A stretch of DNA of 64,000 nucleotides from Aplysia californica (Eukaryota > Mollusca > Gastropoda > Aplysiida > Aplysiidae). How positions within the stretch are numbered: position 1 is the stretch's first letter; each line of letters opens with the position of its first letter. Shown here one piece after another: positions 30,801 through 40,228 of the stretch. Made by a program: the position numbers and the translations under genes. Under the pieces are notes generated by a model. The model made no database searches. It saw only the letters and a program-made list of their open reading frames with translations, and was not told where the DNA came from. The stretch covers positions 2,442,503 to 2,506,502 of the forward strand of contig NW_004797291.1 in NCBI RefSeq assembly GCF_000002075.1, read 5' to 3'.

Positions 30801-33800
30801 TTCTAGGCTTGTAGTGAAAATTTCCCTTAGTCAAGCTTTACCTGTCAGCGTGTTTCGCAGATCGGAGCGTGCGTTTAGAGGGAGTGACCGTGCGTTTGTA
30901 CGTCTAAATTATATAGTTTAAAAAAACGTCAGATGACGAAAGCGTGCGTTTGAGCGGAGCGTGCTTTTGTATGGCGTGCATTTAGGCGGAGACTACTGTA
31001 GTTCTTCATTAAGTCCGCATACCCGCCAAGTAGCCTATATCAACACAGCAGGCTTTAGTAGGTCATGTTGGGCCTACACATTGTAGTCTCCAACACAGTA
31101 CAGTCCTTCACAGACGTTAGCGTCTAGGGCACTGGGCATCACCTCCCTACCCCTACTCCCCTTCACCATCCCATTCTCAGTCTGTCGCTGGCAAGTACCA
31201 CAGTCAGCAAGTCGGTGCCTCGCCTTTCCATTTTCCCCTGCAAGCGGCCATAAACAGGCTTTACAAAGATGCTGCAGCAAAGTTTGCTCTGGCGTGTGGT
31301 GTGCGCTTCGCGTTGCTCAGTCTTTGGTACTGTTACTCCAACCCCCCTTCCCCTCTGCCGTTTGTTAGTTTCAAGAATCAAGGGAAGCAGCCAGCTTTAA
31401 AAAGTAGTGGTGTCTTTTACCGCTGAACTCCCCTTATTTTTTCCTCTTTCGCTTTATATTTTCATTATCGACATTTTCATATATTGACATCAAATCCACT
31501 TCCCAAAGCATCATGTAGATATAAGCGGATTATAACTGTACTTAAGAACAGACCTAATTCATTCAAATGGAAGTTGTTTGACATAAAATTTGTAAATACC
31601 AGAAACTTATTTTCGAAAACAGAAATGACTTAAATAAAAAGGTTTGCATCTAAATGTTTTGTGTCAATTGTTTTTTATCTGTTATATTTATTTTTAAAAA
31701 TAGTGTATTCTGTTATAAAATTCGAGTCCGTTTAGAAACATCGTCCTCAATTTTCGAAGCATCTTGTTAGAGGAGGGAAACTCTTAACTCTATAGGGACA
31801 CTAAAATAGTAAATGGGGATGTGAACTTTGGTCTGTCCGGTCTGCCTGATGGTGATAAAGCATGGAGCTATTAAGTCATGTGTCTTAGTCCCTCTCAGTT
31901 GTGCTGAAGAGTACTCAAACATGAATTCTCTTTGCATTGTCCCTGCAGCAAATTCCGATCTGTTGGAGACGAGATTTTTCTCTCCGCATTTGAAGGCACG
32001 ACCTTACCCTTTGAGGAGTGGACCCATGAGGCGCATGTACGCATGGCATGGAACTACATCCGGGAACATGGCAAGGAGGGAGCTGTCCCCTACATCAAGT
32101 AGGAAATTGTTCACTAGACTTGTTTAAATCCCTATTACTGGGCTCATTTACAACTTAATAAAATACATGTAATAATAATAATTAACCGCTTTTGTATACT
32201 GCGTATCCATGCTCTACAGCATGCTCATGTGCTTTACAATTATCAGTACCCCAGCAGACCCCAAAACACCCAGAAACATTTTTTGGCTTTCCATGAAGCA
32301 TACATAATGTGCAAGCACCCATAAGGCTAAAATACTAATAAACCGACGAATTCTTTCACCGTCTAATAAACAGGTACCCATTCCCACCTGGGCAAAGTGA
32401 GGAAAATTTATTTTAAGTGACTTTGCTAAGAACACAGCATTGGGCCTGTGAAGGGGTTCAAACACACAACCTTTATGTTATGAGCCTGACAGCCCTGCCA
32501 CTAGGCATATTTATTTCTCCATCTGGACTACTGTACTTGCTTTAAGTCTTAATTTTGTGAATGTCTTGTGGACCTTCTATGTCTTAGTTTATTCTCTGTT
32601 AAGCCTGTGAAGCCTCTTCTATAGTTGATTGGAGGGAGAAACTGATGAGTTCTACTTCTTTACTTTCTCTATGTAGTTTTTGTCTGTCTATCAGGCTTTT
32701 TTCCTGCACTAAATGGCCTATTTCATATTGAAGTTAATGTGCTTCTCTTTTCTCAAAATACAACCTCTTTAATAATACATGTATATATTAAAAAAATTAA
32801 AACCTCTGTCTTCAATGGATACTCTCCATTTACTATGTTGTCCCTCTATATTGTACTTGATGTCCATTCCCTGTGTTGTCCGTGTGTTTACTATGTATGT
32901 TTGCTTTCCTCTTTTCCTACGTTGTCCTATAGTCTCCTATTTTCTTCTATGTTTCCTCAGGTTAGGCATCCAAAAGTTCAATGAAAAGAACCGTGACAAG
33001 GTAATTATTAACTTAGCTCAGTTCTCAGAGACACTCTGTTTCAGTGTTAAAAGACTTTTGGCTAGAGAGAGAAACTGAAAGACTCCCATTCAGTAGGCGA
33101 TTTGGGGGGGGAGGGGGGGGGGACTTTATAAAAAACATGAAGCTTAATTGGCATTTTGGGTGTATCTGGTGAGCTCTTCTTTGCCCTTTCATCTTGTAAA
33201 AGATGTCAACAATTTAGTTCCAGTGTGGTTTCTTGCTTGCAGATCACCACAGGCTACCATGAGACCATCACCATGTTCTTCATCCACCTGGTGTCTGATG
33301 CCATTGTACAGAGCGTGCATGCTAATGAGACATTTGAGGAATTCCTGTCAAGCAACCCGCATCTGGTAGACAAACAGTTGTTGATGGACTACTACAGCCC
33401 CGAGACTCTGAAAAGCGAGGCAGCACGTTACAGGTGTGTATGTGTTAAGGGGAGGGGGGAATGGGGTGTTGGTACGTAATTATGCTGATGGGTATGTGTG
33501 TATGGAGGGATGTGTGATTGGGGTATGTCTATGTAGGTGGGGGGAGGGGGTGAGATGAGAGTGTTGTTTGGTGGTAGTAGTAGTATGTAGGGAGGATGAG
33601 TCAATGATATACAGTAGTCTCCGCCTAAACGCACGCCATACAAAAGCACGCTCCGCTCAAACGCACGCTTTCGTCATCTGACAGGGTTTTTTTACTATAT
33701 AATTTAGACGTAGAAACGCACGTTCACTCCCTCTAAACGCACGCTCCGATCCGCGAAACACGCCGACAGGTTAAGCTTGACAAGGGGAAATTTTCACTAC

Positions 33801-36800
33801 AACCTGCACAGCTTGCATAGACAAGCCAATAAACTTGGGTGAGAGTGCCCCTCACACGGAACAAAGAGAGTGATGGACAACGTTTTCACACCCAACTTTC
33901 CACAGACACATAGGTCTGGTTCTCGGTCTAGGGCTGGTCGGGGAGGGGGGTAGGGGGACTGAACTGTTTTTTGACTGGTCACTGGAAATGCATCTTTGAG
34001 AGAAGGTTTCTGACTGGTATTTGGGTGACTGCGTGTAATGTTTAGTTAAACCCAGGCCTGATGCGCAACACGTGTGAATGCAGTAGAACACTAGATAGGC
34101 CTCAATAGGGTTTAAGATTAGCCAGGTAAGCCTAATCAGATGCGCTCAAAGAACTTATATGTATTCTTATACTTGTAACGTACTTGTTCAACAAATCACA
34201 AGAGAAATGTTTATCTGAATGTAGAGATCTATGATTCTGATGTTGTCCGCGAATTTACGGTCAGGGGGTGGTCGCTTGGAAAGCCACGTGGCTGCGCCGT
34301 CGTCTCTTTGACTAGATCTATGGCTATCTCTAACAGTTTCCTCTTACTTGTTCCCGACATTTTATAGTGCATATTCATTACATTAATTTACATTGAGGCT
34401 GTCTTTCTCCCCCCCCCCCCCCCCCCCATTCAACGCCTTTGTAGTCATAACCGCAGTCGGGGAATCCTTCACAAAACAGTCACGTTATCGGCAAAAATTG
34501 ACCCTCACCCCAAAGGGAGGTCAGTAGAATATCAAGGCAATGAGATGACTGCGTCCCTTCCTCCCTTTACTAAGGTTCATGTAAACGCACGCTCCGTATA
34601 AACACACGCTGAAGAACCATCCCGAGCACTGTGCGTTTAGGCGGAGACTACTGTAGTATGAGGTACCTTCAGCAGACCTCTTGAAACTGCTCAACAACAC
34701 TATGTTCTAATGCTGCAAGTGTGTGGATTTGTGTTTGTGTATATGGCTGTCGGAAAATGAACAATTTCAAATGTGAATTTTCTGCATATTATTATATATT
34801 TACATTGATCTTCCTTGGGCAGTTTGCATTTTATTTGGGTACATATTTGGAGAATTTTCTTCTTTTTTTTAAATTCATGGCACTTCAAAGAGCACAGGGC
34901 CTGCTGAGGAAGTTTTCACAAACAAAAAGTTGGGTTTTTTTTCTTAATTATCCAAGATAAGTATAAGTAAAGAATTAGACTATGAAAGATGCAGTTATTC
35001 TGTCTCATTTGTTTCTATGATATCCATGTGCACTGAGGTAAGAATTTTTTTTGGCATTTGGTTATTTTACAATCTTGGGGGATTACATGAAAAAAATACC
35101 CCCTCCAAAAGAAAGGAGAAAACAGAAGAAAAACTGGGACTAAAGCTAATAATTGATTTTTATCCCTTTGCTTCCAGCACAGATAACTCGAGCCTACAAA
35201 CGTTGAAATTAAAGATAGCTCGAATACCGTAATATAATAAAATATGCCATTCACCCACTGAACGGCTATATTTTTGTGTATTAACAGCATTGTATTCTGA
35301 AACACCTGCATGGATGTTTTGAACAGCTTTTCTAGAAAAACCTGATCACTCACAATTGTCTCAAATTCAATTATCTTGAATGCACAATGCATAGCTGCCT
35401 CTCAGAAATTTCAAAAAAGGAGGAAATTCATGCGAAGGCGGACGCGCGCTCTCCAAAGGCCGGAGTGAAACCAGTGAGATCCAGAGGCAATATACTGGAA
35501 AATCTAGCCTATAGTTTTGGAAAGGAAAACTGTCATATTTGTTAACCATAGGCAACCGAATTAAAATGTATTTGAAAAAAAAACAAAAAACAAACAAACA
35601 AACAAAGGCACTAAGTAGACTAACAAGCATTTGAGTTTGAGTCAATTTGACACAGTTTGGACTTGGTGACTAAAAATCCAATTCCAGTGTTTGTTGCAAG
35701 CTGGTGTCTAATAAAAAGATTTCTTTCACTTTAAACTTGTACATCGATGTAGAACGCGCGCATTATTGGATCAAGGAGGCAACACCTTTGCCGCTGTACT
35801 GAGCACTCCTGTACAATTGCGGTCCCGTTTGCACTTAACTTAGTAGTCCCTCTGTAGTGTGTAGATCTAACCTGAATTAAAATTATAGCCAAGGCTTTCT
35901 AATCTAGATCTAGAATCTAAATATCTAAATATGGGTAAATCTAGATTATATCTACAGATAGATTATCTAGATCTAGATTCACTTCAACAGCCACAATAGC
36001 CGTCATGTAAACAAACGGGAATGCAATTGTACAGGAGTGCCGCGGGCCACGATTTCTTTATCGCACCAAACGCAAAGTGCAGCAAGCGGCTTGTTCAATT
36101 TTCTAATGAACTTTTCAAGTCGCACACCCGCTGCTTCTTTCTCATTCCAGCTCCTTTTATTTTTGCATTCTGCATCAATTTCTCTCGAATTTCCGCCGTT
36201 TTCAATGACAACTCGACGCGCTAATGTCCCCAGGCCCGATTGACACTTTGTTGCTCCATAATAAACAAAGTGAAACTAGCGCTAGGCCTAGAAGAACGGA
36301 AGTAGAAAGCTACGGGCGGACATGCGCAGGCTGCATTTTCGTCTCTCTCCTGGTTTGGTGTTTTCCGTGTGTAAAAAAGTATCGCAATTTGCGACCGAGA
36401 GCGGTCCAGCGGAGGAAGGAGGAAAGTAGCGGGAAAAGCTAGATGAAGCGGAGTTTCCGCTATTTAGCGGGAAAGTGACAGCTATGACAATGGAAAACAA
36501 CACACCCATCATCATCAAGAGTGTCAGGTTACACGAGCCAACCACCAGGCTCACCCTCACACAGTGTGATACCCACAATGCTGTCAGTATGCAGTTAAGT
36601 CCATGAATCTCGAACACGAAAATCACGAATTCCCGGTTATCTAGAACATAATGCTCAGTCCCGCTTCAGTCCCTATGTTTTCTTTGTATTGACTTCACGG
36701 AGTTCCCGAACACACAACACTTGAATCTCGAACAAATCCACTTTGCATTCTCAATAAAGACCCGGCTTTACAGCCTTTCTGGCCGCGGGTAGGTGTTTCT

Positions 36801-38375
36801 TTGTTATTGTTACCGCCAAAACGTGGTCCTTGTCGGACCACGAGAGGTTGGAGGAAGGAGGGAAGGGGAAGAGGGGTTGGGGAGTGATGCTGACCGCACC
36901 GAAGACTGGCTCGCCACACGTGCAATCATGCTGTGGGACGTGTGCGGTGCGGATGACAAGAGGCATAACTTTCTGTAAGCCAATGAAATGACAGAAAAGG
37001 AATGACGTAGGAGTTGGCTCTGCACACATGAGATTTTCTTCTTTCCATTTTCAGTTTCATTCATCTTCTGGCTTTGGGGGCTCTCGTGGCCTAGAGGTTA
37101 AGGTGTTGGCCTTTCATTCAAAGGTCCCGGGTCTGAATCTGGGTAGCGACCGAAAAATTTTCTTCTCTAAAATTGTCTCCTTTCTTCACCTCCTTTCCTG
37201 CTCTCTAGCAATGGTCTGTCGTCTGGTTACGTCTCCTCTTTCTGCCCCCACCCCCTCACCTCCTTTGCCCCCTCCTCTGGGCTCCTGACTTTCTGCAGTC
37301 TTTCTACTGCTACTCCTTGGCTCCTTCTTACTGCTGTCTTTCAGCCACACCCCTGATCTTCTGGTAGGAAAGATCTACGCCTAGCCTTCTTGGACAAGGG
37401 CGAAAAATCTCGGAGGGCCGTGTGCAAGTTGCGCTCGTTAAAGATCCCTTGGTGGTCTAAAACCATAACAACAAGCTTCGGCCGCCACTCTGTCAAAATT
37501 CAAAATTTCCTACCAACTGAAAAAGTTTAATGTGTCCCGCGTGCTCATATGGCCTTGCCTCATGCAGTTGGGAGTGCCGTAAAACACTTACCCCCAAAAA
37601 AATCTTCTTGCTTCCATACCGTCAACTCATTCATCAAGGGAGCAAACCACGTTAGTTGTTTTAATGGAGTTTTTTTTGTACCTCCCTTGATTTTCTCTCT
37701 ATTTCTTTGTATTATTTGGGGCTTTCACTGACATGACTAATTACGGAAATCTCGAACACTCTTTCCAATCCCCATGAATTCAAATTACCCATGTTTGACT
37801 GCATGCATTATCTCACTAAAGAACGTGTTCCCTGAATCTAGTCATGTCAGCATGAGTGGAGGGGTGTGATTGAAGAAAGATGCTATAGCTCATGTTGAGT
37901 CAATGACATGTTCACACACGGCTATACCCTTTTCTGAATGTTTGACAACAAACGCCAACTTAGAAAAGAGTAGCCACCAACAATGATAGATTGACCAAAA
38001 CACTCAAAAAATTTTATTTTTTGGGAGGGAGATTTGATTTTTTTCCTATACCTCAGCGAAAGAAACTGTACAAAGCAAAGAAGACAAACCATGACTGATA
38101 AATTTGATAAGGCAAACAAAATTTTTTATTTTATTTTAAGAATTGCTGTAACTGTAAGATTTTCAGTGCTGATCTAATCATTAGACTGCGGCTTGTAGAA
38201 AGGTAAAATGAAAACTAATTTAGGTTGAGTTCATGATAATTATGTGGACTCCACTCACTGTCATTGTGTACAGTTTCCTGACTTTACATTTTTCCTGCTG
38301 TCGTTTTCTATTTTGTTTTTTCATCATGTCTTTCACAGGTTTATACGTCCAGACAAGAAGAGTTTGCCAGGATAG
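15840..38375 (+). CDS. flavin-reductase-like protein fused to an unnamed WTHEAH/YHETIT domain; ten coding exons, 377 residues
   Basis: Exons: 15840-16002, 16709-16837, 17840-17969, 24045-24105, 24411-24494, 28355-28503, 31949-32098, 32961-33000, 33243-33433, 38339-38375. All junctions are GT/AG and phases join to 1,134 bp. Residues 1-54 are rich in Ser, Arg and Leu with no acidic residue, resembling a mitochondrial presequence. Residues about 84-239 are flavin-reductase-like (FMN-binding split barrel): KLAMRKVPQ, VVVVTSGQF, TCSTFSSVSYQPPIISFCL and GDH at 212-214. Such enzymes reduce flavin with NAD(P)H; activity here is inferred only. Residues about 246-377 form a second domain with FEGTTLPFEEWTHEAH (253-268), GYHETIT (306-312) and a C-terminal YYSPETL region. 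I recall similar segments in uncharacterised bacterial proteins but cannot name a family. Introns carry most of the window's transposons. No disruption seen. Confidence 0.9.
17167..17452 (+). repeat. dispersed SINE-like repeat (TGTGGTTTGCTCC family), head doubled
   Basis: Two successive heads (GTGCTCTGGTGTGGTTTGCTCC and a variant at about 17281) are followed by a shared body ending TTGCAAGTGCCATAAAACTC and an ACTAAAAACTAAA tail. Family copies: 20240-20423, 38905-39021 (plus) and 20016-20190, 56376-56521 (minus). It lies in intron 2; frames across it are repeat-derived. Confidence 0.75.
17970..20015. other. intron 3, left part
   Basis: No gene. Around 18985-19165 lies a block shared with 20910-21120 and, inverted, 46500-46690 (CGTGACATGAC, GTGTCGGGGA, GGGGTCAAC, then a poly-G run). 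At 19317-19393 is a right end resembling the 20464-23485 element, ending CATAGAGTGGCAGGTCTG. Confidence 0.55.
20016..20190 (-). repeat. dispersed SINE-like repeat, minus copy
   Basis: Reverse-complement copy of the TGTGGTTTGCTCC family (GGAGCAAACCACACCAGAAC near its right side, TTACGGCACTTGCAACTCAA on the left). With the plus copy at 20240-20423 it forms an inverted pair about 50 bp apart. Confidence 0.75.
20240..20423 (+). repeat. dispersed SINE-like repeat, plus copy
   Basis: Full-length-looking copy from GTGCCCTGGTGTGATTTGCT to TTGCAAGTGCAGTAAAACTC and an A-rich tail. Lies just left of the 20464 composite element. Confidence 0.75.
21360..22951 (+). mobile_element. 5'-truncated non-LTR retrotransposon (RTE/Jockey-like reverse transcriptase)
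   Basis: The reverse-transcriptase part is readable: SLKSRKSPGMDNLNAELFK, then EQAGFRKERKCTDQIFALRN, FVDFENAFDSV, TGVRLGCNMSAILFNLAIDW and the catalytic LDFTDDLALLSH. A downstream RRRWRWIGHVLRRE with KRGRPKVTW ends at a TAG at 22937-22939. The 3' tail is TAGTAAGTAAGTAAG, a short tandem tail as in RTE-type LINEs. Frames are broken: TGA at 21697-21699 replaces the usual W of NNWRGITLL, a frameshift follows near 21700-21760, and stops lie near 22232 and 22262. No RNase H. Clade is uncertain. Confidence 0.8.
22976..23252 (+). mobile_element. short 3' fragment of an RNase H-class LINE
   Basis: Encodes the C-terminal zinc knuckle YCRHCDYHEETVEHLLHCP and ends at a TAA (23227-23229) with an (AAC)n tail. 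It is flanked by a perfect 13-bp duplication, ATCCAACTCCGAC, at 22963-22975 and 23253-23265, so its ends are well defined: a 277-bp, heavily 5'-truncated insertion. Confidence 0.85.
24036..24047 (+). promoter_or_regulatory. NAGNAG tandem splice acceptor of exon 4
   Basis: CCTCAGCAG offers two acceptors: after 24041 or after 24044. Both keep the frame; the distal one gives GRMHDL, the proximal adds one residue (S). Confidence 0.7.
24986..25962 (+). mobile_element. MITE family C (CAGTATAATC), copy 1
   Basis: 977 bp with inverted ends CAGTATAATCTGCTTATAT and ATATAAGTGGATTATACTG and TA on both sides. Subterminal TCGATAT words repeat. No transposase. The second copy, inverted and carrying two other elements, is 29052-31538. 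Confidence 0.9.
26172..26325 (+). mobile_element. unpaired TIR-like end (CAGTGGGTGTCGCATTCAAC)
   Basis: Begins TA-CAGTGGGTGTCGCATTCAAC and contains three spaced CAACGAG/TAACGAG words, like the CAGTGGAACTCGG family at 48609. No matching right end was found, so boundaries are uncertain. Confidence 0.35.
26885..26908. repeat. poly-C tract
   Basis: About 19 consecutive C following CACA. Confidence 0.85.
26938..27020 (-). mobile_element. partial copy of the GGAAGGACTTCCG MITE
   Basis: Starts GGAAGGACTTCCG and continues with GCGACCACCC, CAAACACAATAAAGAAGAG and CCCTAC words, matching the reverse complement of 57741-57873. Its far end is missing. Confidence 0.65.
27430..28225 (-). mobile_element. 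fragment of an RNase H-bearing LINE
   Basis: One minus-strand frame runs from about 28225 with a single TAA at 27784-27786. It encodes the linker IQNQDLHLISGGMRSSPTA, CEIHTNIEPLETRRKRAA, then after the stop SALETID, WIHSYTDGSAF and a following CSNFIAEQQ: the start of the RNase H domain with its first Asp (TDGS) and Glu. The reverse transcriptase upstream and the rest of RNase H are missing. It lies in intron 5. Confidence 0.8.
28504..29051. other. intron 6, left part
   Basis: No gene; ACACAC-rich and AT-rich sequence up to the composite element. Confidence 0.5.
29101..29970 (+). mobile_element. MITE family D (CAGCCGAACCTGCC) nested in family C
   Basis: 870 bp with termini CAGCCGAACCTGCCTTAACG and TCTTACACAGGTTCGACTG, TA on both sides, and repeated GGAAACCTGT / AAAACGGAAA words near the left end. 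It is non-coding and inserted 49 bp inside the left end of its host element. Confidence 0.88.
30128..30998 (+). mobile_element. MITE family B copy 2, nested in family C
   Basis: 871 bp, inverted ends CAGTAGTCTCCGCCTAAAC and TTTAGGCGGAGACTACTG, TA duplication. It is clearly homologous to 11338-12389, with some internal deletion. Contains a GT/poly-G tract at 30361-30397. Confidence 0.9.
32170..32508 (-). mobile_element. tRNA-derived SINE
   Basis: Minus-strand head: TGCCTAGTGGCAGGGCTG (A-box region) and GTGTGTTTGAACC (B box), then TGTGTTCTTAGCAAAGTCACTT resembling the body of the SINE at 977-1208. The tail is an (AAT)n run at 32170-32183. It lies in intron 7 of the flavin-reductase-like gene. 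Confidence 0.7.
33434..33609. repeat. GT/G-rich low-complexity start of intron 9
   Basis: Purine- and GT-rich sequence (GGTGGGGGGAGGGGG, TATGTGTGTATGG) directly after exon 9; no gene. Confidence 0.6.
33612..34653 (-). mobile_element. MITE family B copy 3 (inverted)
   Basis: 1,042 bp between TA duplications, ends CAGTAGTCTCCGCCTAAACG and TTTAGGCGGAGACTACTG. Its interior matches 11338-12389 in reverse orientation. A poly-C run of about 19 lies at 34410-34428. Confidence 0.9.
34656..36591. other. intron 9, middle part
   Basis: No gene recognised. AT-rich sequence, an AGATCT-rich patch at 35880-35975 and a GC-richer patch at 36030-36480. Several 60-125-codon open stretches exist but none shows a known motif. 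Confidence 0.5.
36592..37801 (+). mobile_element. TIR element, second copy, with a SINE inside
   Basis: Begins CAGTTAAGTCCATGAATCTC and ends ATTACCCATGTTTGACTG. Without the SINE at 37075-37601 it aligns with 6700-7362 over nearly its full length. The direct flanks are not a clean TA here. Non-coding. Confidence 0.7.
37075..37601 (+). mobile_element. 527-bp tRNA-derived SINE with 12-bp target duplication
   Basis: The head has an A-box-like TGGCCTAGAGGTTAAGG and B-box-like GGGTCTGAATCTGGG; the body contains CGTTAAAGATCCCTTGGTGG; the right end is CCCCCAAAAAA. ATCTTCTGGCTT before and ATCTTCTTGCTT after (one mismatch) form a 12-bp duplication. The empty-site sequence is visible in the other TIR copy near 7170-7200. 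Confidence 0.85.
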
Positions 38376-38414
38376 CTTCGATCCAGTATAGACTACTAGT
38401 ACTAGAGTGCCATG

Positions 38415-38710
38415 AGCTGTACCACAGAGTTTCATGTGTTGTAGATCAGAGTCAGAATGTCATTTTGCAATATGCTAGAAAGCTGTGTGTTGTATACCAG
38501 TGTCATGTGTTGTGTGCCAGATGGAGTTATGTGTCATATGCGAAAGAGTGGTCATATATTGTACAGTACGCCAGACAATGTGTAAAAAGTATCGTGTGCT
38601 GTGCACCATGGAGTGTCATTTTACCCCAGAAAGTTACAACTGAAATTATTTGTACATCAGAGAGTGTCATGTGTTGTATGCCAGAGAGTAGCCATGTGTT
38701 CGTGATCAGA
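38415..38710 (+). repeat. degenerate tandem repeat in the 3' flank of the flavin-reductase-like gene
   Basis: Roughly ten diverged copies of a 22-30 bp unit around GTGTCATGTGTTGTATGCCAG, starting 40 bp after the stop codon, probably within the 3' UTR. Confidence 0.65.
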
Positions 38711-38904
38711 GGTACATGTACCTCTGATGTCTGGAGGAGATGGGCGTGACTAAGCTGATAACTGAAACTGATAATGTTTTAATTGACCAGAGTTACTTTT
38801 CTTACCAAATGAGTGCCCCAGCCATGCCTCTGTTTCTTCGGTGGAGCACCATCTCATGGGACTGAGGAACCTGCCATATCCTGTATAAGTGCCTCTGCAC
38901 GGGC

Positions 38905-39021
38905 AAGTGCTCTGGCGTGGTTTGCTTCTTCTTTCCTATGAAACATCTATCATCCTTACCTCCCCTTCTTCTTTTTTAAGTGTGTTACTCTCTTGTAACA
39001 CCTCTAATCTTCTGGCGCTCA
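38905..39021 (+). repeat. SINE-like repeat truncated by a MITE
   Basis: The TGTGGTTTGCTCC family body runs to CTAATCTTCTGGCGCTCA and then stops exactly at the TA-CAGTGGAAC end of the next element, so the MITE probably inserted into it. Confidence 0.7.
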
Positions 39022-39023
39022 TA

Positions 39024-39450
39024 CAGTGGAACTCGGATTCAACGAGATGAGATTGTTTCCCCGGTTTTTTTTCCTTCTTTAAAACCAATAAAAGTCACCC
39101 AGATTCAACGAGCTCGGATTCAATGAGGTCGCTTCCAGTGTGAACAGCCCCCGCAGACGTGGCTTCACTCATTTTTCTCCCAGAACGAACTTTATCTATT
39201 CCCGGAAACCATCCATTGCACCTGCATCGTGAACCATTGTCATTATTCACTTACCCGATGGCATGCGACCAATCAGCTGCATTTTTCCATACCAACACAT
39301 ACACTGTTGGCACACGCACGTGTCTACTCTGGTGTGTGTTGAGTACAGATGGGCGACTTGCACATGTTTGGCTGTGTGTGCGTGTCGGGGAGGGGGGGGG
39401 CACTAGCGGTCCGGGCGTTGAACGTTGAAGCTACAAACGCGTCACAGTCT
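39024..39450 (+). mobile_element. MITE family E (CAGTGGAACTCGG), copy cut by gap
   Basis: Starts TA-CAGTGGAACTCGGATTCAAC and tracks 48609-49030 closely (CTCCCAGAACGAACTTTATC shared). The right end should lie in the gap that begins at 39451, since a full copy is 808 bp. Confidence 0.8.
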
Positions 39451-39922
39451 NNNNNNNNNNNNNNNNNNNNNNNNNNNNNNNNNNNNNNNNNNNNNNNNNN
39501 NNNNNNNNNNNNNNNNNNNNNNNNNNNNNNNNNNNNNNNNNNNNNNNNNNNNNNNNNNNNNNNNNNNNNNNNNNNNNNNNNNNNNNNNNNNNNNNNNNNN
39601 NNNNNNNNNNNNNNNNNNNNNNNNNNNNNNNNNNNNNNNNNNNNNNNNNNNNNNNNNNNNNNNNNNNNNNNNNNNNNNNNNNNNNNNNNNNNNNNNNNNN
39701 NNNNNNNNNNNNNNNNNNNNNNNNNNNNNNNNNNNNNNNNNNNNNNNNNNNNNNNNNNNNNNNNNNNNNNNNNNNNNNNNNNNNNNNNNNNNNNNNNNNN
39801 NNNNNNNNNNNNNNNNNNNNNNNNNNNNNNNNNNNNNNNNNNNNNNNNNNNNNNNNNNNNNNNNNNNNNNNNNNNNNNNNNNNNNNNNNNNNNNNNNNNN
39901 NNNNNNNNNNNNNNNNNNNNNN
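39451..39922. other. assembly gap (472 N)
   Basis: Unknown bases. Confidence 1.
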
Positions 39923-40228
39923 CAATGCTTGTCTATCCCGGTGATGCTATTTTATTCAATTTCAATCCTGTCACTGGAGTTTGTTGCCACCTGCTTGGTG
40001 AACATCATACAATATCTGTTTTGGTGGCTTTCTAATTCTATGTTTGATTAGAATTTTTCAGTAATACGGGGTGTCTAAAATAAAAGAGGACCGCTTAAAC
40101 TTAAACAGCAATAACTCAGTTATCTTTGCACCAATTTTAATTGAACTTCACAGAAATAAAATTTTACCATGAGGATGTTATATTTGTCAATATAATGAAA
40201 AGAAATCAATTAATTTGTTAGAAAAATA

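Larger units (their letters stand above)
29052..31538 (-). mobile_element. MITE family C copy 2, interrupted by two other elements
   Basis: The ends CAGTATAATCCACTTATATC and ATATAAGCGGATTATAACTG with flanking TA define one element, inverted relative to 24986-25962. It is split by a family D element (29101-29970) and a family B element (30128-30998). About 740 bp of its own sequence remains; internal words match the other copy (for example the GTCCGCATACCGCCAAGTAG region). Confidence 0.88.

Noticed and set aside
35015-35645. Two minus-strand frames of 92-125 codons with hydrophobic stretches
   Set aside because: Intronic AT-rich DNA, no known motif, no supporting splice sites.
37080-37150. 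Possible tRNA gene
   Set aside because: It is the head of a SINE with a 12-bp target duplication.
39349-40051. Long open frames across the second gap
   Set aside because: Mostly unknown bases.
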